A model generated the notes under the pieces. That model did not search any database. It was given only the letters and a program-made list of their open reading frames with translations, and was not told where the DNA came from. Both the position numbers and the translations under genes were made by a program. From Haloprofundus marisrubri (GTDB taxonomy: Archaea > Halobacteriota > Halobacteria > Halobacteriales > Haloferacaceae): a stretch of 64,000 nt of DNA. Each line of letters opens with the position of its first letter. Position 1 is the first letter of the stretch. The stretch covers positions 62,001 through 126,000 of the forward strand of contig NZ_LOPU01000037.1 in the NCBI RefSeq assembly GCF_001469955.1. Reading direction: 5' to 3'. Below are positions 25,740 through 35,238 of the stretch, in pieces.

Positions 25740-27932
25740 GTGGCTGAGACGAACGGACACATGCGGTTCTTCCCGTACGAGGAGCCCTACCCCAACCAGC
25801 GAGCGGCGATGGACGGCATCGCCAACGCGTTCGCACGCGAGCAGGACGTGCTCATCGAGGGCGCACCCGGCACTGGCAAGACGCTCTCGGCGCTCGTCCC
25901 CGCACTGGAGTTCGCCCGCGAAAACGACAAAACCGTCGTCATCACGACGAACGTCCACCAGCAGATGCGCCAGTTCGTCGAGGATGCCCGCGCCATCACG
26001 CGCACCGAACCGATTCGCGCCGTGGTGTTCCGCGGGAAGGCGTCGATGTGTCACATCGACGTGGGCTACGAGGAGTGTCAGAGCCTCCGCGACACGACGC
26101 GCTCTGTCGTCGAAAAGGAGGAGGACAAACAGCAACTCGAACGCCGCCAAGAGCAGTTACTGGAGCAGAGCCGCGACGGCGACTCGGGTGCCGCAGAAGC
26201 CCGCAGCGCCGTCATGGACGAACTCGACCAGATAGGCGACGAACTCGACGACCTCCGCGAGACGAACGTCTGCGAGCACTACTACAACAACCTGATGCAG
26301 GACACCACGGAGTTCTTCTCGTGGCTGTTCGACGACGTTCGCACGCCCGACGACGTCTACGAGTACGCCGACGAACACCACCTCTGTGGCTACGAGTTGC
26401 TGAAGGAGGGAATGGAGGGCGTCGACCTCGTCGTCTGCAACTACCACCACCTGCTCGACCCGATGATTCGCGAGCAGTTTTTCCGGTGGTTGGACCGCGA
26501 CCCCAGCGACGTCATCACGGTGTTCGACGAGGCGCACAACATCGAAGGCGCGGCACGCGACCACGCCAGTCGAACGCTCACCGAGAACACCATCGAGAGC
26601 GCACTGCACGAACTGGAGGAGGCCGACGACTCCCGGAGCGAACCCGCGGCGAACGTGCTCGAAGCGTTCGTGGAAGCGCTCCGACGAACCTACGACGACA
26701 GCTTCGGGTTCGGCGAACGCGAGCAAGTCGGCGAGAACTGGTCGGACATCGGCATCGCCAACCCTGACCGCCGCGACGACCTGACGCTCGAATTCCTCCA
26801 GAACTACGAGGGTCGCGGCATCGACGTGGAGGTCGAACTCGCGCTCCAGTTGGGCAAATCGCTCGACGAGCAGTACGAACAGGCGTACAAAGACGGCGAG
26901 ACGACCAGCCGAAAGGAGTGTCAGACGCTGCAGGCGGCGGCGTTTCTCTCCTCGTGGATGGAAGACGGCACGAAACTCGGCCAACATCCGATGGTGTCGG
27001 TCCGTCGCGACGGCGGTACTGAGGAAATCTACGGCCGTGCCGAACTCTATACCTGCATCCCCCGGCAGGTGACCGAGACGCTGTTCGAGGAGGTCCACGC
27101 GAGCGTCCTCATGAGCGCGACGCTCCGCCCCTTCGACGTCACCGAAGACGTTCTCGGCATCGAAGACGCCGTCACGCTCGCCTACGGAATGGAGTATCCC
27201 GAGGAGAACAGACGTACGTTTGCGGTGCAGACGCCGGCGCTGTTCGCCAAGGAGCGAAACGACGAGTCGACGCAGGAGACCATCGCGGGCGTCCTCTCGG
27301 ACGCGATTCGGTTTACGCCGGGCAACACGCTCGTCTTCTTCCCCTCCTACGCCGAGGCCCAGCGGTATCACGAGATGCTCGGCGGCGGTGGCGGTCTGAC
27401 CGGCGCGTCGCTCGGTTCGCTGATGCTCGACGAGGCGGGCACACGAACCGAGGACCTCCGCCAGCGGTTCGTCTCGAACGGGAACGCGACGCTGTTCACT
27501 TCTCTGTGGGGAACGCTCGCCGAAGGGGTGAGCTTCGACGGCGACGACGCGCGAACAGTGCTCGTCGTCGGCGTCCCCTACCCGCACCTCTCCGAGCGGA
27601 TGGAGGCGGTGCAGGATGCGTACGACCGGGCGTACGCCGACAGAGGCCGCGACCCCGGGTGGCGCTACGCCGTCGAAATTCCGACGATTCGTAAGACCAG
27701 ACAGGCGCTCGGACGCGTCATCCGCTCGCCGGAGGACTTCGGCGTCCGTGCGCTGGTGGACAAACGCTACACGTCGGCGAGCGACACGATGGGCAAATAC
27801 GGTGTCCGCGACACGTTCCCGCCCGAGGAGCGCGCGGAACTCATCGACGTCGGTCCCGAGAAGTTGAAGTTCGCCATGCTGAACTTCTACGCCGGTCACG
27901 ACGCCTACGACGGCGAACCGCCGAGCCCCTGA
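25740..27932 (+). CDS. XPD/Rad3-family ATP-dependent DNA helicase with iron-sulfur cysteines
   Basis: The GTG at 25740 (VAETNGHMRFFPYEEPYPNQ) gives 730 residues; the ATG at 25761 is an alternative. Superfamily 2 motifs are IEGAPGTGKTLS (Walker A), VVITTNVHQQ, VFDEAHNIEGAA (DEAH box), SLWGTLAEGVSFDG and ALGRVIRSPEDFG. Four cysteines of the 4Fe-4S domain can be assigned near residues 101-225: SMCHIDVGYEEC, NVCEHYYNN and HHLCGYELL. The enzyme unwinds DNA 5' to 3' and acts in repair or replication-stress roles. It is a single-gene unit between a membrane protein and a P450. Confidence 0.93.
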   Translation: MAETNGHMRFFPYEEPYPNQRAAMDGIANAFAREQDVLIEGAPGTGKTLSALVPALEFARENDKTVVITTNVHQQMRQFVEDARAITRTEPIRAVVFRGKASMCHIDVGYEECQSLRDTTRSVVEKEEDKQQLERRQEQLLEQSRDGDSGAAEARSAVMDELDQIGDELDDLRETNVCEHYYNNLMQDTTEFFSWLFDDVRTPDDVYEYADEHHLCGYELLKEGMEGVDLVVCNYHHLLDPMIREQFFRWLDRDPSDVITVFDEAHNIEGAARDHASRTLTENTIESALHELEEADDSRSEPAANVLEAFVEALRRTYDDSFGFGEREQVGENWSDIGIANPDRRDDLTLEFLQNYEGRGIDVEVELALQLGKSLDEQYEQAYKDGETTSRKECQTLQAAAFLSSWMEDGTKLGQHPMVSVRRDGGTEEIYGRAELYTCIPRQVTETLFEEVHASVLMSATLRPFDVTEDVLGIEDAVTLAYGMEYPEENRRTFAVQTPALFAKERNDESTQETIAGVLSDAIRFTPGNTLVFFPSYAEAQRYHEMLGGGGGLTGASLGSLMLDEAGTRTEDLRQRFVSNGNATLFTSLWGTLAEGVSFDGDDARTVLVVGVPYPHLSERMEAVQDAYDRAYADRGRDPGWRYAVEIPTIRKTRQALGRVIRSPEDFGVRALVDKRYTSASDTMGKYGVRDTFPPEERAELIDVGPEKLKFAMLNFYAGHDAYDGEPPSP

Positions 27933-28007
27933 TTGCCCGATGCTCTCGAAGCCCTAACTCACCGATTCCGACCACGAGAGGGCGTCAGAAGCGCGTTCGG
28001 GCGAACG

Positions 28008-28013
28008 CTTATC
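28008..28013 (+). promoter_or_regulatory. TATA-like box of the cytochrome P450 gene
   Basis: CTTATC is centred about 27 bases before the ATG at 28037, fitting a leaderless transcript. Confidence 0.45.
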
Positions 28014-28036
28014 CGCACTCCATCCTAAGCCGGGAT

Positions 28037-29371
28037 ATGCGAGCGCGACCCCCGGGTCCCCGCGGTGTGCCGCTGTTCGGCAACAGCCAGCAGTACGCGA
28101 AAGACCCCTTCAGCTTTCTAACCGCCTGCGCCGACGCCTACGGCGACGTGGTCCACTTCGACCTCGGCCCGCTGGAGACGTATATGCTCACCAACCCCGA
28201 CGACATCGAGACGGTACTGGTGAGCGAGGCCGAGAAGTACCGAAAACCACGCTTTCAGGACGACGCCATCGGCGACCTGCTCGGAGAGGGACTGTTGATG
28301 AGCGAGGGCGAGACGTGGCGCGAGCAGCGCGAGTTGGCGCAACCGGCGTTCAACATGCAGCGCATCGCCTCGCTCGACGAGACGATGACCGACTACACCG
28401 AGGCGATGCTCGACGACTGGCACGACGGCGAGACGCTGAACGTCCAGATTGAGATGGCGCGCTTGACGGTGAAAATCATCGTCGAGGCGATGTTCGGCTC
28501 CTCGGCTGGCGACGAACGCGTCCAGCGCGTTCAAGAACACCTCGAACCGCTCGGTGCTCGCTTCGAACCGGACCCACGGAGGTTTCTGATTCCCGACTGG
28601 GCACCGACGCGCGAGAACCGCGAGTACCACGAGGCCATCTCGGTGCTCGAAGACATCATCGACGACATCGTTTCCGACCGCCGCGGTACCGAGAGCGACC
28701 CCGAGCGGATGGACCTCCTCTCGATTCTCATGCGCGCGCAGGCGCGCGGCGAACAGACGGACAAGCAACTGCGCGACGAGATGATGACGATGTTGCTCGC
28801 GGGCCACGACACCACCGCGCTGACGCTCACGTACGCGTGGTTCATGCTCTCGCAGCATCCCGAGGTAGAAGAGAAAGTCCACGCCGAACTCGACGAGGTG
28901 CTCGGCGGTGACGCACCCACAGCGCGAGACACCCGGAAGATGCGGTACACCGACCAAGTGTTACAGGAGACGATGCGCCTCTACCCGCCGGTGTACACGC
29001 TGTTCCGCGAACCGCTCGTCGACGTGAAACTCGGCGGCTATCGGGTGCCGGAGGGTGCGGCGGTGATGCTCCCGCAGTGGGCCGTCCACCGCTCGTCGCG
29101 GTACTACGACAACCCGCTGGAGTTCGACCCGGACCGCTGGACGCCCGCCGAGCGCTCGAAACGGCCTCGGCTCTCGTACTTCCCGTTCGGGGCCGGTCCG
29201 CGCCACTGCATCGGCAAGCAGTTCTCGATGTTGGAGGCGAAGCTCATTCTGGGGACCGTCGCGCAAAAGTACTCGCTCGACTACGTCGGCGAGGACGACT
29301 CGCTGACGCTGCGGGGGTCGCTGACGATGCATCCGCGGAATCCGATGGAGATGCAGTTGCACTCAAGATAG
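28037..29371 (+). CDS. Cytochrome P450 monooxygenase
   Basis: This 444-residue soluble P450 has all hallmark motifs: I-helix [13 protein letters not shown] near residue 255, the K-helix ETMRLYPP, and the heme-binding loop [12 protein letters not shown] with the axial Cys near residue 393. It starts [16 protein letters not shown], a proline-rich entry typical of class II-like P450s, without a membrane anchor. Substrate is unknown; haloarchaeal P450s have been suggested to act on terpenoids or fatty acids. No ferredoxin or reductase gene is adjacent, so electron donors must come from elsewhere. Confidence 0.95.
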   Translation: MRARPPGPRGVPLFGNSQQYAKDPFSFLTACADAYGDVVHFDLGPLETYMLTNPDDIETVLVSEAEKYRKPRFQDDAIGDLLGEGLLMSEGETWREQRELAQPAFNMQRIASLDETMTDYTEAMLDDWHDGETLNVQIEMARLTVKIIVEAMFGSSAGDERVQRVQEHLEPLGARFEPDPRRFLIPDWAPTRENREYHEAISVLEDIIDDIVSDRRGTESDPERMDLLSILMRAQARGEQTDKQLRDEMMTMLLAGHDTTALTLTYAWFMLSQHPEVEEKVHAELDEVLGGDAPTARDTRKMRYTDQVLQETMRLYPPVYTLFREPLVDVKLGGYRVPEGAAVMLPQWAVHRSSRYYDNPLEFDPDRWTPAERSKRPRLSYFPFGAGPRHCIGKQFSMLEAKLILGTVAQKYSLDYVGEDDSLTLRGSLTMHPRNPMEMQLHSR

Positions 29372-29375
29372 GTCC

Positions 29376-29996
29376 TTACCGCGAGTGTAGAGAGTCTCGG
29401 CCCGAAAGCCGCTTTCCGCGAAAGTGGTAGAGTGATTTGAATCCAAAGAACAGCACAAACCCAAGGAACAGCAGTGCTATCCAGTTGGGAGCAAAATCAC
29501 CCAGAATATTAGACTGAAGAAATTCGGATGACGAGAACATCTGTACAGCCACAATCTGTAACAAGAAACCAACTGCCAGCATGACGAACCCAACAGTATT
29601 CGAAACCATATTTTGAGCTTCCAACCGGTTCATTGCCTCTCTTGGCAGTCCATCGACGGCAGTAGCCATTACGTATCTTCCCTTCAGTGACGGAAAGACG
29701 AAAAACAAAGCAGCCCAAACATCAATGAAGAGACCGTATACTTGTGGGTTTAGGTGTATTAGATAGTCGACTGCGCTAAGGAGGATAACGACGACCACCA
29801 GACTGTAGCATCCTGGCACTGCCAAATCATAGAACTCTTCTGCCAGTGCTTCAGCCGACTGTTCGACGGAGTCATTGTCGGGGTGATATTCTTCTCTCCA
29901 CTCTGTGTTGTCGAGATGGGGGATGAGTTTGTCCTGTATAATCTGAAGTAAGTCTTCTCTTGACCTCAGCCTGAGATACGTATCGTCCATTTTCAT
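29376..29996 (-). CDS. Hypothetical membrane protein of atypical AT-richer composition
   Basis: This 206-residue frame starts MKMDDTYLRLRSREDLLQII. Residues 1-60 are soluble and acidic; membrane segments follow near 62-84, 88-104, 133-156 and 170-190, with a basic end FRGKRLSGRD. Codon use is clearly lower in GC than in all flanking genes (many AAA, ATT, TTA and TTT codons), which suggests recent acquisition. The stop lies four bases from the convergent P450 stop. No family is recognised. Confidence 0.7.
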   Translation of the reverse strand: MKMDDTYLRLRSREDLLQIIQDKLIPHLDNTEWREEYHPDNDSVEQSAEALAEEFYDLAVPGCYSLVVVVILLSAVDYLIHLNPQVYGLFIDVWAALFFVFPSLKGRYVMATAVDGLPREAMNRLEAQNMVSNTVGFVMLAVGFLLQIVAVQMFSSSEFLQSNILGDFAPNWIALLFLGFVLFFGFKSLYHFRGKRLSGRDSLHSR

Positions 29997-30044
29997 GGCC
30001 GGTTTTCTGAAGTCGGTGGTAATAGATTATCCGGATATCTAACA

Positions 30045-30545
30045 TCAACCCCGAAGCGGAATCGACCCGGCGACTTCTCTGTACTCGGCGCTCCAGATAT
30101 CGAGTTCGGTGACGGTCCACCTCACCGGGTCGAACTCGACGTCTCGGAGTGCCTCTACTGCGGACGGCGACCCGCCGCGAGCGAGCGTCACGTGCGGAAC
30201 GTAGTCGTCGCCTTCGAGTCCCTCGATTGCGCCGAACCGGTCGACGAGTCGGTCGTGAAGCGCGAACAGTCCGGGACTGTCGACGGTGAGGTAGACGACG
30301 GGACCGTCGCCGCGAGTCGGTCGCTCGAACGTGTCGATTCCCGTGATACGGGCCTCGAACGCCGGTTCATTCGCCAGCGGTGTTCGGAGCGTCTCGCGGA
30401 GGCGGTCGTACGACTGGTTCTCGAATCGCTTGACGACGAGTGTGTGGCGGTCACGTATCGTGTCGAACGCGGTCAACTGTGGATAGAGGTCGGTCGTCAG
30501 CCGCTCGACGGCCCCCGGAACCGGGACGTTGAGACTGTAGCTCAC
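30045..30545 (-). CDS. 2H phosphoesterase (2'-5' RNA ligase superfamily)
   Basis: The GTG at 30545 (VSYSLNVPVPGAVERL) gives 166 residues. The two HxT motifs of the 2H superfamily are HTLVVKRF near residue 33 and PHVTLARG near residue 116, spaced as in LigT/ThpR-like enzymes. These act on 2'-5' or cyclic phosphodiester bonds in RNA or nucleotides. The gene starts one base after the stop of the upstream lipoprotein gene, so both are probably on one mRNA, although no functional link is evident. Confidence 0.85.
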   Translation of the reverse strand: MSYSLNVPVPGAVERLTTDLYPQLTAFDTIRDRHTLVVKRFENQSYDRLRETLRTPLANEPAFEARITGIDTFERPTRGDGPVVYLTVDSPGLFALHDRLVDRFGAIEGLEGDDYVPHVTLARGGSPSAVEALRDVEFDPVRWTVTELDIWSAEYREVAGSIPLRG

Positions 30546-30546
30546 G

Positions 30547-31407
30547 TCAGGCCCACCCCGACGCCGAGAGCGAGACGTGCCAGTCGGCAGTAGCGTCGGA
30601 GTCGGAGACCGACTCGCCGGCGACACAGAGTCCGTTCACCGACTGAATACCGTCGAAGCGGCCACGCCACCCCAATCGGTAGCTGTCGTGGTCGTCTTCT
30701 CCGTCTGCGTTACTGCCGTCGTCTCCGCTACTCACAGCGTCGTCTCCGCCGGAGACGCGGGGTCGAACTCGGCCTTCGTGGAGCGGGAAGTCGACGTCGA
30801 ACACGTCGCCGCCGCCAGTCTCGCCGGGCGTCGCCACGGACACCGCCTGCGGACCGCTTACCCGCGTCGACGGCGCGGAGTCGAACAGGTCGGCGCTGGA
30901 GTCGAAGTCGAGACCGACCTCGAAACTCGACAGCGTCACCGCAAGCGAGCGGTCGAGCGTGTCGACCCACACCGAGTCGGCGAGCGGTTTCGCCGCACAC
31001 CAGAGCCAGTAGGCGACGTGACGGCGACCCTCGGTGTCGAACCGTCGAAGTCCGTAGCGGGCGACGGCGGCGTCGGCGACGGCGTACTCCTCACCGTCGG
31101 ACGTGGCCCGAAGCGAGAGGCGTGTCGCGCGCTCGAAGTCGGCTTCGGTCGGCGCGGGAGCGGCCCCAGTTCCCCAGACGCCGCTCTCGCCGTATCGACG
31201 GCCCATCCGCGAGACGTAGCCGTCGAAAGTGGTTTCGTCGAGTCGTTTCGTGTCGGCCGAAAGCGACGTCGACTCGCTCGCGTTAGCGACGAAAACGGGT
31301 GGCGCACGACCGAGACAACCAGTCGCCGCCCCGCCGAGTGCACCGAATGCTCCCACCGCGCCGAGGCGGCGGAGAACCGTCCGCCGCGAACTGGGGGAGT
31401 CTCTCAT
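30547..31407 (-). CDS. Tat-type lipoprotein of unknown function
   Basis: The ATG at 31407 (MRDSPSSRRTVLRRLG) gives 286 residues; a TATA-like box reading CTTATG near 31432-31438 lies about 28 bases upstream and prefers it to the GTG at 31413. The signal has twin arginines, a hydrophobic run (GAVGAFGALGGAATGC) and a lipobox Cys, so the protein should be exported folded and lipid-anchored. The mature part is acidic and contains an Asp/Ser-rich loop (SSGDDGSNADGEDDHD). No family is recognised. It precedes the 2H phosphoesterase. Confidence 0.8.
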   Translation of the reverse strand: MRDSPSSRRTVLRRLGAVGAFGALGGAATGCLGRAPPVFVANASESTSLSADTKRLDETTFDGYVSRMGRRYGESGVWGTGAAPAPTEADFERATRLSLRATSDGEEYAVADAAVARYGLRRFDTEGRRHVAYWLWCAAKPLADSVWVDTLDRSLAVTLSSFEVGLDFDSSADLFDSAPSTRVSGPQAVSVATPGETGGGDVFDVDFPLHEGRVRPRVSGGDDAVSSGDDGSNADGEDDHDSYRLGWRGRFDGIQSVNGLCVAGESVSDSDATADWHVSLSASGWA

Positions 31408-31570
31408 CGGCACCGACTACGTGCGGGAGCACATAAGTTCGACAGGTGCGGCGAGGCGGGGTCCGGAGGTGTGGCGAGTGTCGACGCACACGTTGCAGTG
31501 GAAGCGAAGGGGTCCGGCGAGGCGGTGAATCACGAGTGACACTTATCTTCGGTCGGTCGCTAGCCACTGT

Positions 31571-32713
31571 ATGGCAAGCCTCTTCCGCGAAGTCGGGCGC
31601 GCGACAGCGGGGGGCGTCCCCAAGCAACTGTGGACAGTCCTCTTTCTCGTCGTCGCCGCGTCGCTGGCACTGACGTTCGTCCCCATCACCCCGGCGACCA
31701 TCGTCGGCCTCCTGGTGCTGGCGCTGGCCGTCGCAACGCTGGTCAGCGCCGTCGAAATCGTCAACGCGTACGAGAAACGCGCGCTGACGGTGTTCGGCGA
31801 GTACCGTAAACTGCTCGAACCCGGCCTCAACATCGTCCCGCCGTTCGTCTCGCAAGCACACCGCTTCGACATGCGCACCCAGACGCTGGACGTCCCGCGA
31901 CAGGAAGCGATCACCGAGGACAACTCTCCCGTGACCGCCGACGCCGTCGTCTACATCCGCGTGATGGACGCCAAGAAAGCCTTCTTGGAGGTCGAAGACT
32001 ACGTGACGGCCACCTCGAATCTCGCACAGACGACGCTCCGCGCGGTGCTGGGCGACATGCAACTCGACGAGACGCTGTCGCGGCGCGCCGAAATCAACGC
32101 GAGAATCAGAGAGGAACTCGACGAACCCACCGACGAGTGGGGAATCCGCGTCGAATCGGTCGAGGTCCGCGAGGTGAAACCCAGCAGAGACGTCGAATCC
32201 GCGATGGAGCAGCAGACCTCCGCCGAGCGTCGCCGTCGCGCGATGATTCTCGAAGCCCAAGGTGAGCGCCGGAGCGCCGTCGAACGCGCCGAGGGTGAGA
32301 AACAGTCGAACATCATCCGCGCACAGGGTGAAAAGCAGGCCCAGATTCTCGAAGCCCAAGGTGACGCCGTCTCGACGGTGTTGCGGGCGCGGTCGGCCGA
32401 ATCGATGGGCGAACGCGCCATCATCGATAAAGGAATGGAGACGCTCGGTAAAATCGGCTCCAGCGAGTCGACGACGTTCATCCTTCCCCAGGAACTCACC
32501 TCGCTCGTCGGTCGCTACGGCAAGCAGTTGTCGGGAAGCGACGTGAGCGAGTCGGTCCCGCAACTCGACTCGCAGTCGTTCGACGAGGAGACCCGCGAGA
32601 TGCTCGGCCTCGACGACGTCGAAGAGATTCTCGACGGCATCGACAACGGTGACCGAGAACAGATAGTCGACGTCGTACCCGAAGAAGCCGAACTCGAAAC
32701 CGAGCGGAACTGA
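31571..32713 (+). CDS. SPFH/Band-7 (stomatin/prohibitin-like) membrane protein
   Basis: This 380-residue protein has two N-terminal hydrophobic segments (about residues 17-57) followed by the SPFH domain (VNAYEKRALTVFGEYRKLLEPGLNIVPPF, and SPVTADAVVYIRVMD). A long helical part (VESAMEQQTSAERRRRAMI, with EAQGE repeats) follows, and then an acidic tail. Such proteins form ring-like membrane assemblies. A TATA-like CTTATC near 31541-31546 sits 28 bases before the ATG. No NfeD gene, a frequent partner, is next to it. Confidence 0.93.
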   Translation: MASLFREVGRATAGGVPKQLWTVLFLVVAASLALTFVPITPATIVGLLVLALAVATLVSAVEIVNAYEKRALTVFGEYRKLLEPGLNIVPPFVSQAHRFDMRTQTLDVPRQEAITEDNSPVTADAVVYIRVMDAKKAFLEVEDYVTATSNLAQTTLRAVLGDMQLDETLSRRAEINARIREELDEPTDEWGIRVESVEVREVKPSRDVESAMEQQTSAERRRRAMILEAQGERRSAVERAEGEKQSNIIRAQGEKQAQILEAQGDAVSTVLRARSAESMGERAIIDKGMETLGKIGSSESTTFILPQELTSLVGRYGKQLSGSDVSESVPQLDSQSFDEETREMLGLDDVEEILDGIDNGDREQIVDVVPEEAELETERN

Positions 32714-32770
32714 GACGCGACCTCCGGGGTGCCACCATCTCTAACTGTGCTGCCGCCGAGTTTTGACGGG

Positions 32771-33235
32771 ATGAACGACAGCGACGGCGACGGAGAGAGT
32801 GTGATGCCGGAGGGCGAAGAACCGTTCGAGGCCGACCACGAACGAATCGCCGTCGATTTCGACAAAACGCTGACGAAAGGCGGGGAGTCGTACATCACGA
32901 GCGAGGCCGAGGAACCCGACGAGGAGATGGTCGAGTGGGTGAACTACCAGTACCGTCAGGGCCACACTATCATCATCTGGACCGCGCGGCCGTGGGAGGC
33001 CGCCCAAGAGACGGTCGCTCGTCTCACTGAGTGGGGCGTCGACTGGCACGGCATCCGGATGGAGAAAGGCCACGCCGACCTGTACGTCGACGACCACGCG
33101 ACGCCACCGAAGGAAGAACTCGTGGACGAGGGGTTCGACGGCGACGGCGAGGTAGACGACGGCGAAGGACTCGTCGACAAGAGCAAAGACGGCGACGCCG
33201 ACGAGGCGGGCGGAGGTAACGCGAACGCCGAATAA
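32771..33235 (+). CDS. HAD-like hydrolase domain protein
   Basis: The ATG at 32771 (MNDSDGDGESVMPEGE) gives 154 residues. The HAD motif I is IAVDFDKTLT (DxDxT), followed by a motif II-like segment TIIIWTARPWE and an acidic motif ADLYVDDHA. The cap is absent, as in small polynucleotide-kinase-phosphatase-like or hydroxymethylpyrimidine-phosphatase-like members. The C-terminal 45 residues are Gly/Asp/Glu-rich and probably disordered. The substrate is unknown. It follows the SPFH gene on the same strand. Confidence 0.8.
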   Translation: MNDSDGDGESVMPEGEEPFEADHERIAVDFDKTLTKGGESYITSEAEEPDEEMVEWVNYQYRQGHTIIIWTARPWEAAQETVARLTEWGVDWHGIRMEKGHADLYVDDHATPPKEELVDEGFDGDGEVDDGEGLVDKSKDGDADEAGGGNANAE

Positions 33236-33330
33236 CGGGAAGCGACACCCCCAACATAGGGGTGTTCGAGAACCTCTCGTACCGCTCGACGCGGACAACG
33301 GCTTTCGGTGGCGGTGTGGTACTGAACGAC

Positions 33331-33846
33331 ATGGAGATACGACCGGCGAAGACGAACGATATCGAGGCGATTCGACGCGTCGCCCGGCAGTCATGGGCGG
33401 CGACGTACGACGACATCCTCGGCAGCGAGACGGTCGAAGAGACCGTCTCGGAGTGGTACTCCGACGAGACGCTCTCGGACGCACTCGACAGACCCGGAAC
33501 GGCGTTTCTCGTCGCCGAAATAGGCGATGGCAGTGTCGACGATGGCGGCAAACTGATTGGCTTCTGTCACGGCGTCGTCGAAGCCGAACAGGGCGACGTC
33601 GTCCGTCTCTACGTCGACCCCGACCACTGGCGCGAGGGCGTCGGGTCGGCGCTCTACGACCGCCTTCGCTCGGACCTCGAAGATTTCAACATGAAGCGTG
33701 TCGAGGCTATCGTTCTCGCGGACAACGAGATGGGCAACGAGTTCTACCGACACCTCGGCTTCGAGCACACTGGTGAGGGAGAGGTGACGATGGGCGGCGA
33801 AAGCTACAGAGAGAACGTCTACACCAAGGAGTTAGCGCAGGGCTGA
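33331..33846 (+). CDS. GNAT-family N-acetyltransferase
   Basis: The ATG at 33331 (MEIRPAKTNDIEAIRRVAR) gives 171 residues. The acetyl-CoA site is in VRLYVDPDHWREGVGSALYDRL (R-x-x-G-x-G/A type), followed by AIVLADNEMGNEFYRHLGFEH, the classical GNAT end. The acceptor substrate is unknown. An in-frame start at 33262 exists but has a non-conserved extension. Confidence 0.9.
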   Translation: MEIRPAKTNDIEAIRRVARQSWAATYDDILGSETVEETVSEWYSDETLSDALDRPGTAFLVAEIGDGSVDDGGKLIGFCHGVVEAEQGDVVRLYVDPDHWREGVGSALYDRLRSDLEDFNMKRVEAIVLADNEMGNEFYRHLGFEHTGEGEVTMGGESYRENVYTKELAQG

Positions 33847-33917
33847 AGCGTCGAGAGCGGGTGAGAGAGGTGAAAGTAGATGAGAAAAGCGCCCGCCGTA
33901 TCGGTCCTGTGCGGGCT

Positions 33918-35012
33918 TTAGAACCCGCCGAACGCCATCAGGAACAGCGCGACGGAGATGACGGCGAACAGGCCACCGACGAACGTCTTGATGGTCTCGG
34001 TCTCCAGTGCGGCGGAGACGTACGGCGCGATTTGGCCGCCGGTGACCGTCGCCGGAACGGTGAAGACGACCATGTTCCACGGCGTCGTCGCCAGGTTCAT
34101 CCCGTGGCCGCCGACGAGGCCGCCGCCGAACACGTGGACGAGCGACGCGATGACCGCAGTGACCGCGACGACGATGTGGTTCGTGCCGATGGCGACGCGG
34201 ACCGGGACTTTGGTTTTCAGCATCGAGATGATACCGAGTTCACCGATGCCGAAGCCGGCAAGTCCCTGGAACACGCCGCCGATGCTGTAGTTGCCGAACC
34301 GACGCAGGTAGCCGCCACGGTCGTATCGGTAGTCGTCGCCCTCGCGGTCGACGCGCGTCACGCTTCCGTCGTCGGCGGTGTGGACGCCCGCCGGACCGAG
34401 TTTGCCGTGGTCGTTCGGCAGGTCGACGTTTGTCCCGCCGTCGGTGGCCGCAGTCGCGCCGGAGTCGTCGCTCGACCCGCCGCCGTGGTCCAAGTCGGCT
34501 TTGAACAGCATGTACGACGCCGCCAAGAGCGCAATCCCGAGCAGTGCGTGAAACACCACTTCCGGGATGACGAACGACAGCAGCGCCCCGCCGACGACGA
34601 ACGGGAGGCCGCCGGCGACGAGCGTCAGCGCCAGTTTCCGGTCGACCAGTCCGTACTGGACGAACGCGACCGACGAACTCGACAGGCCGAACGCTTCGCT
34701 GATGAGGCCGATTTTCACCAGCGTCTCGGGTTCGAGTGGCTGGGCGAACAACGGGAAGATGAAGATGAGAAACGGCACGAAGATGGCCGACCCGCTGATA
34801 CCGACCGTGTTGACGATGGTCGCCCCTGCGAGGAACGCCGGGAACAGCCACCAGTACTCCACCCAGTAGTCGAGGCCGGCGTCGGCAGGCGTCGGCGCGA
34901 TTGTCAGCACCGCAGCCACGAACAGGACGGGCGCGGCGAAGACGAACCAGTGCTGGTTACGCAGAAAGCCCTCCTGCAACTGATGTCGCGTCGAGGGTGT
35001 TCCGTCGGGCAT
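33918..35012 (-). CDS. TauE/SafE-family anion exporter
   Basis: This 364-residue protein has about eight membrane helices, with NTVGISGSAIFVPFL and GFGIGELGIISMLK as the repeated half-motifs of the family. The two halves are separated by a hydrophilic acidic loop of about 60 residues (near 180-245). These proteins move sulfite, sulfoacetate or related anions. No sulfur-metabolism gene is adjacent; two sulfurtransferases are 8 kb away. The downstream GNAT gene is convergent. Confidence 0.85.
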   Translation of the reverse strand: MPDGTPSTRHQLQEGFLRNQHWFVFAAPVLFVAAVLTIAPTPADAGLDYWVEYWWLFPAFLAGATIVNTVGISGSAIFVPFLIFIFPLFAQPLEPETLVKIGLISEAFGLSSSSVAFVQYGLVDRKLALTLVAGGLPFVVGGALLSFVIPEVVFHALLGIALLAASYMLFKADLDHGGGSSDDSGATAATDGGTNVDLPNDHGKLGPAGVHTADDGSVTRVDREGDDYRYDRGGYLRRFGNYSIGGVFQGLAGFGIGELGIISMLKTKVPVRVAIGTNHIVVAVTAVIASLVHVFGGGLVGGHGMNLATTPWNMVVFTVPATVTGGQIAPYVSAALETETIKTFVGGLFAVISVALFLMAFGGF

Positions 35013-35238
35013 CTAAACGATACCCTCCTGAGAGACTGGCTGTCCGTGGTTCCGAACCGTGCGTACCGCATCCGATTGGGTAGGCATCGCTACGTGTGAC
35101 GTAGCCCGGTCAAGAATCATCGTGGAACTCAGTTGGTGAAGGTCGTCAAAAAGGTTTGTGGCCTGAAATAAACACGATAGAAGACCGTGATGAATTCTAC
35201 ACAATACTCGATATTCGACTGACTTTCGCCGTGATTGT

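Noticed and set aside
26157-27899. Long minus-strand frame opposite the XPD helicase (580 codons)
   Set aside because: Antisense shadow of the helicase gene; Val/Arg/Asp-rich translation typical of reverse-frame artefacts.
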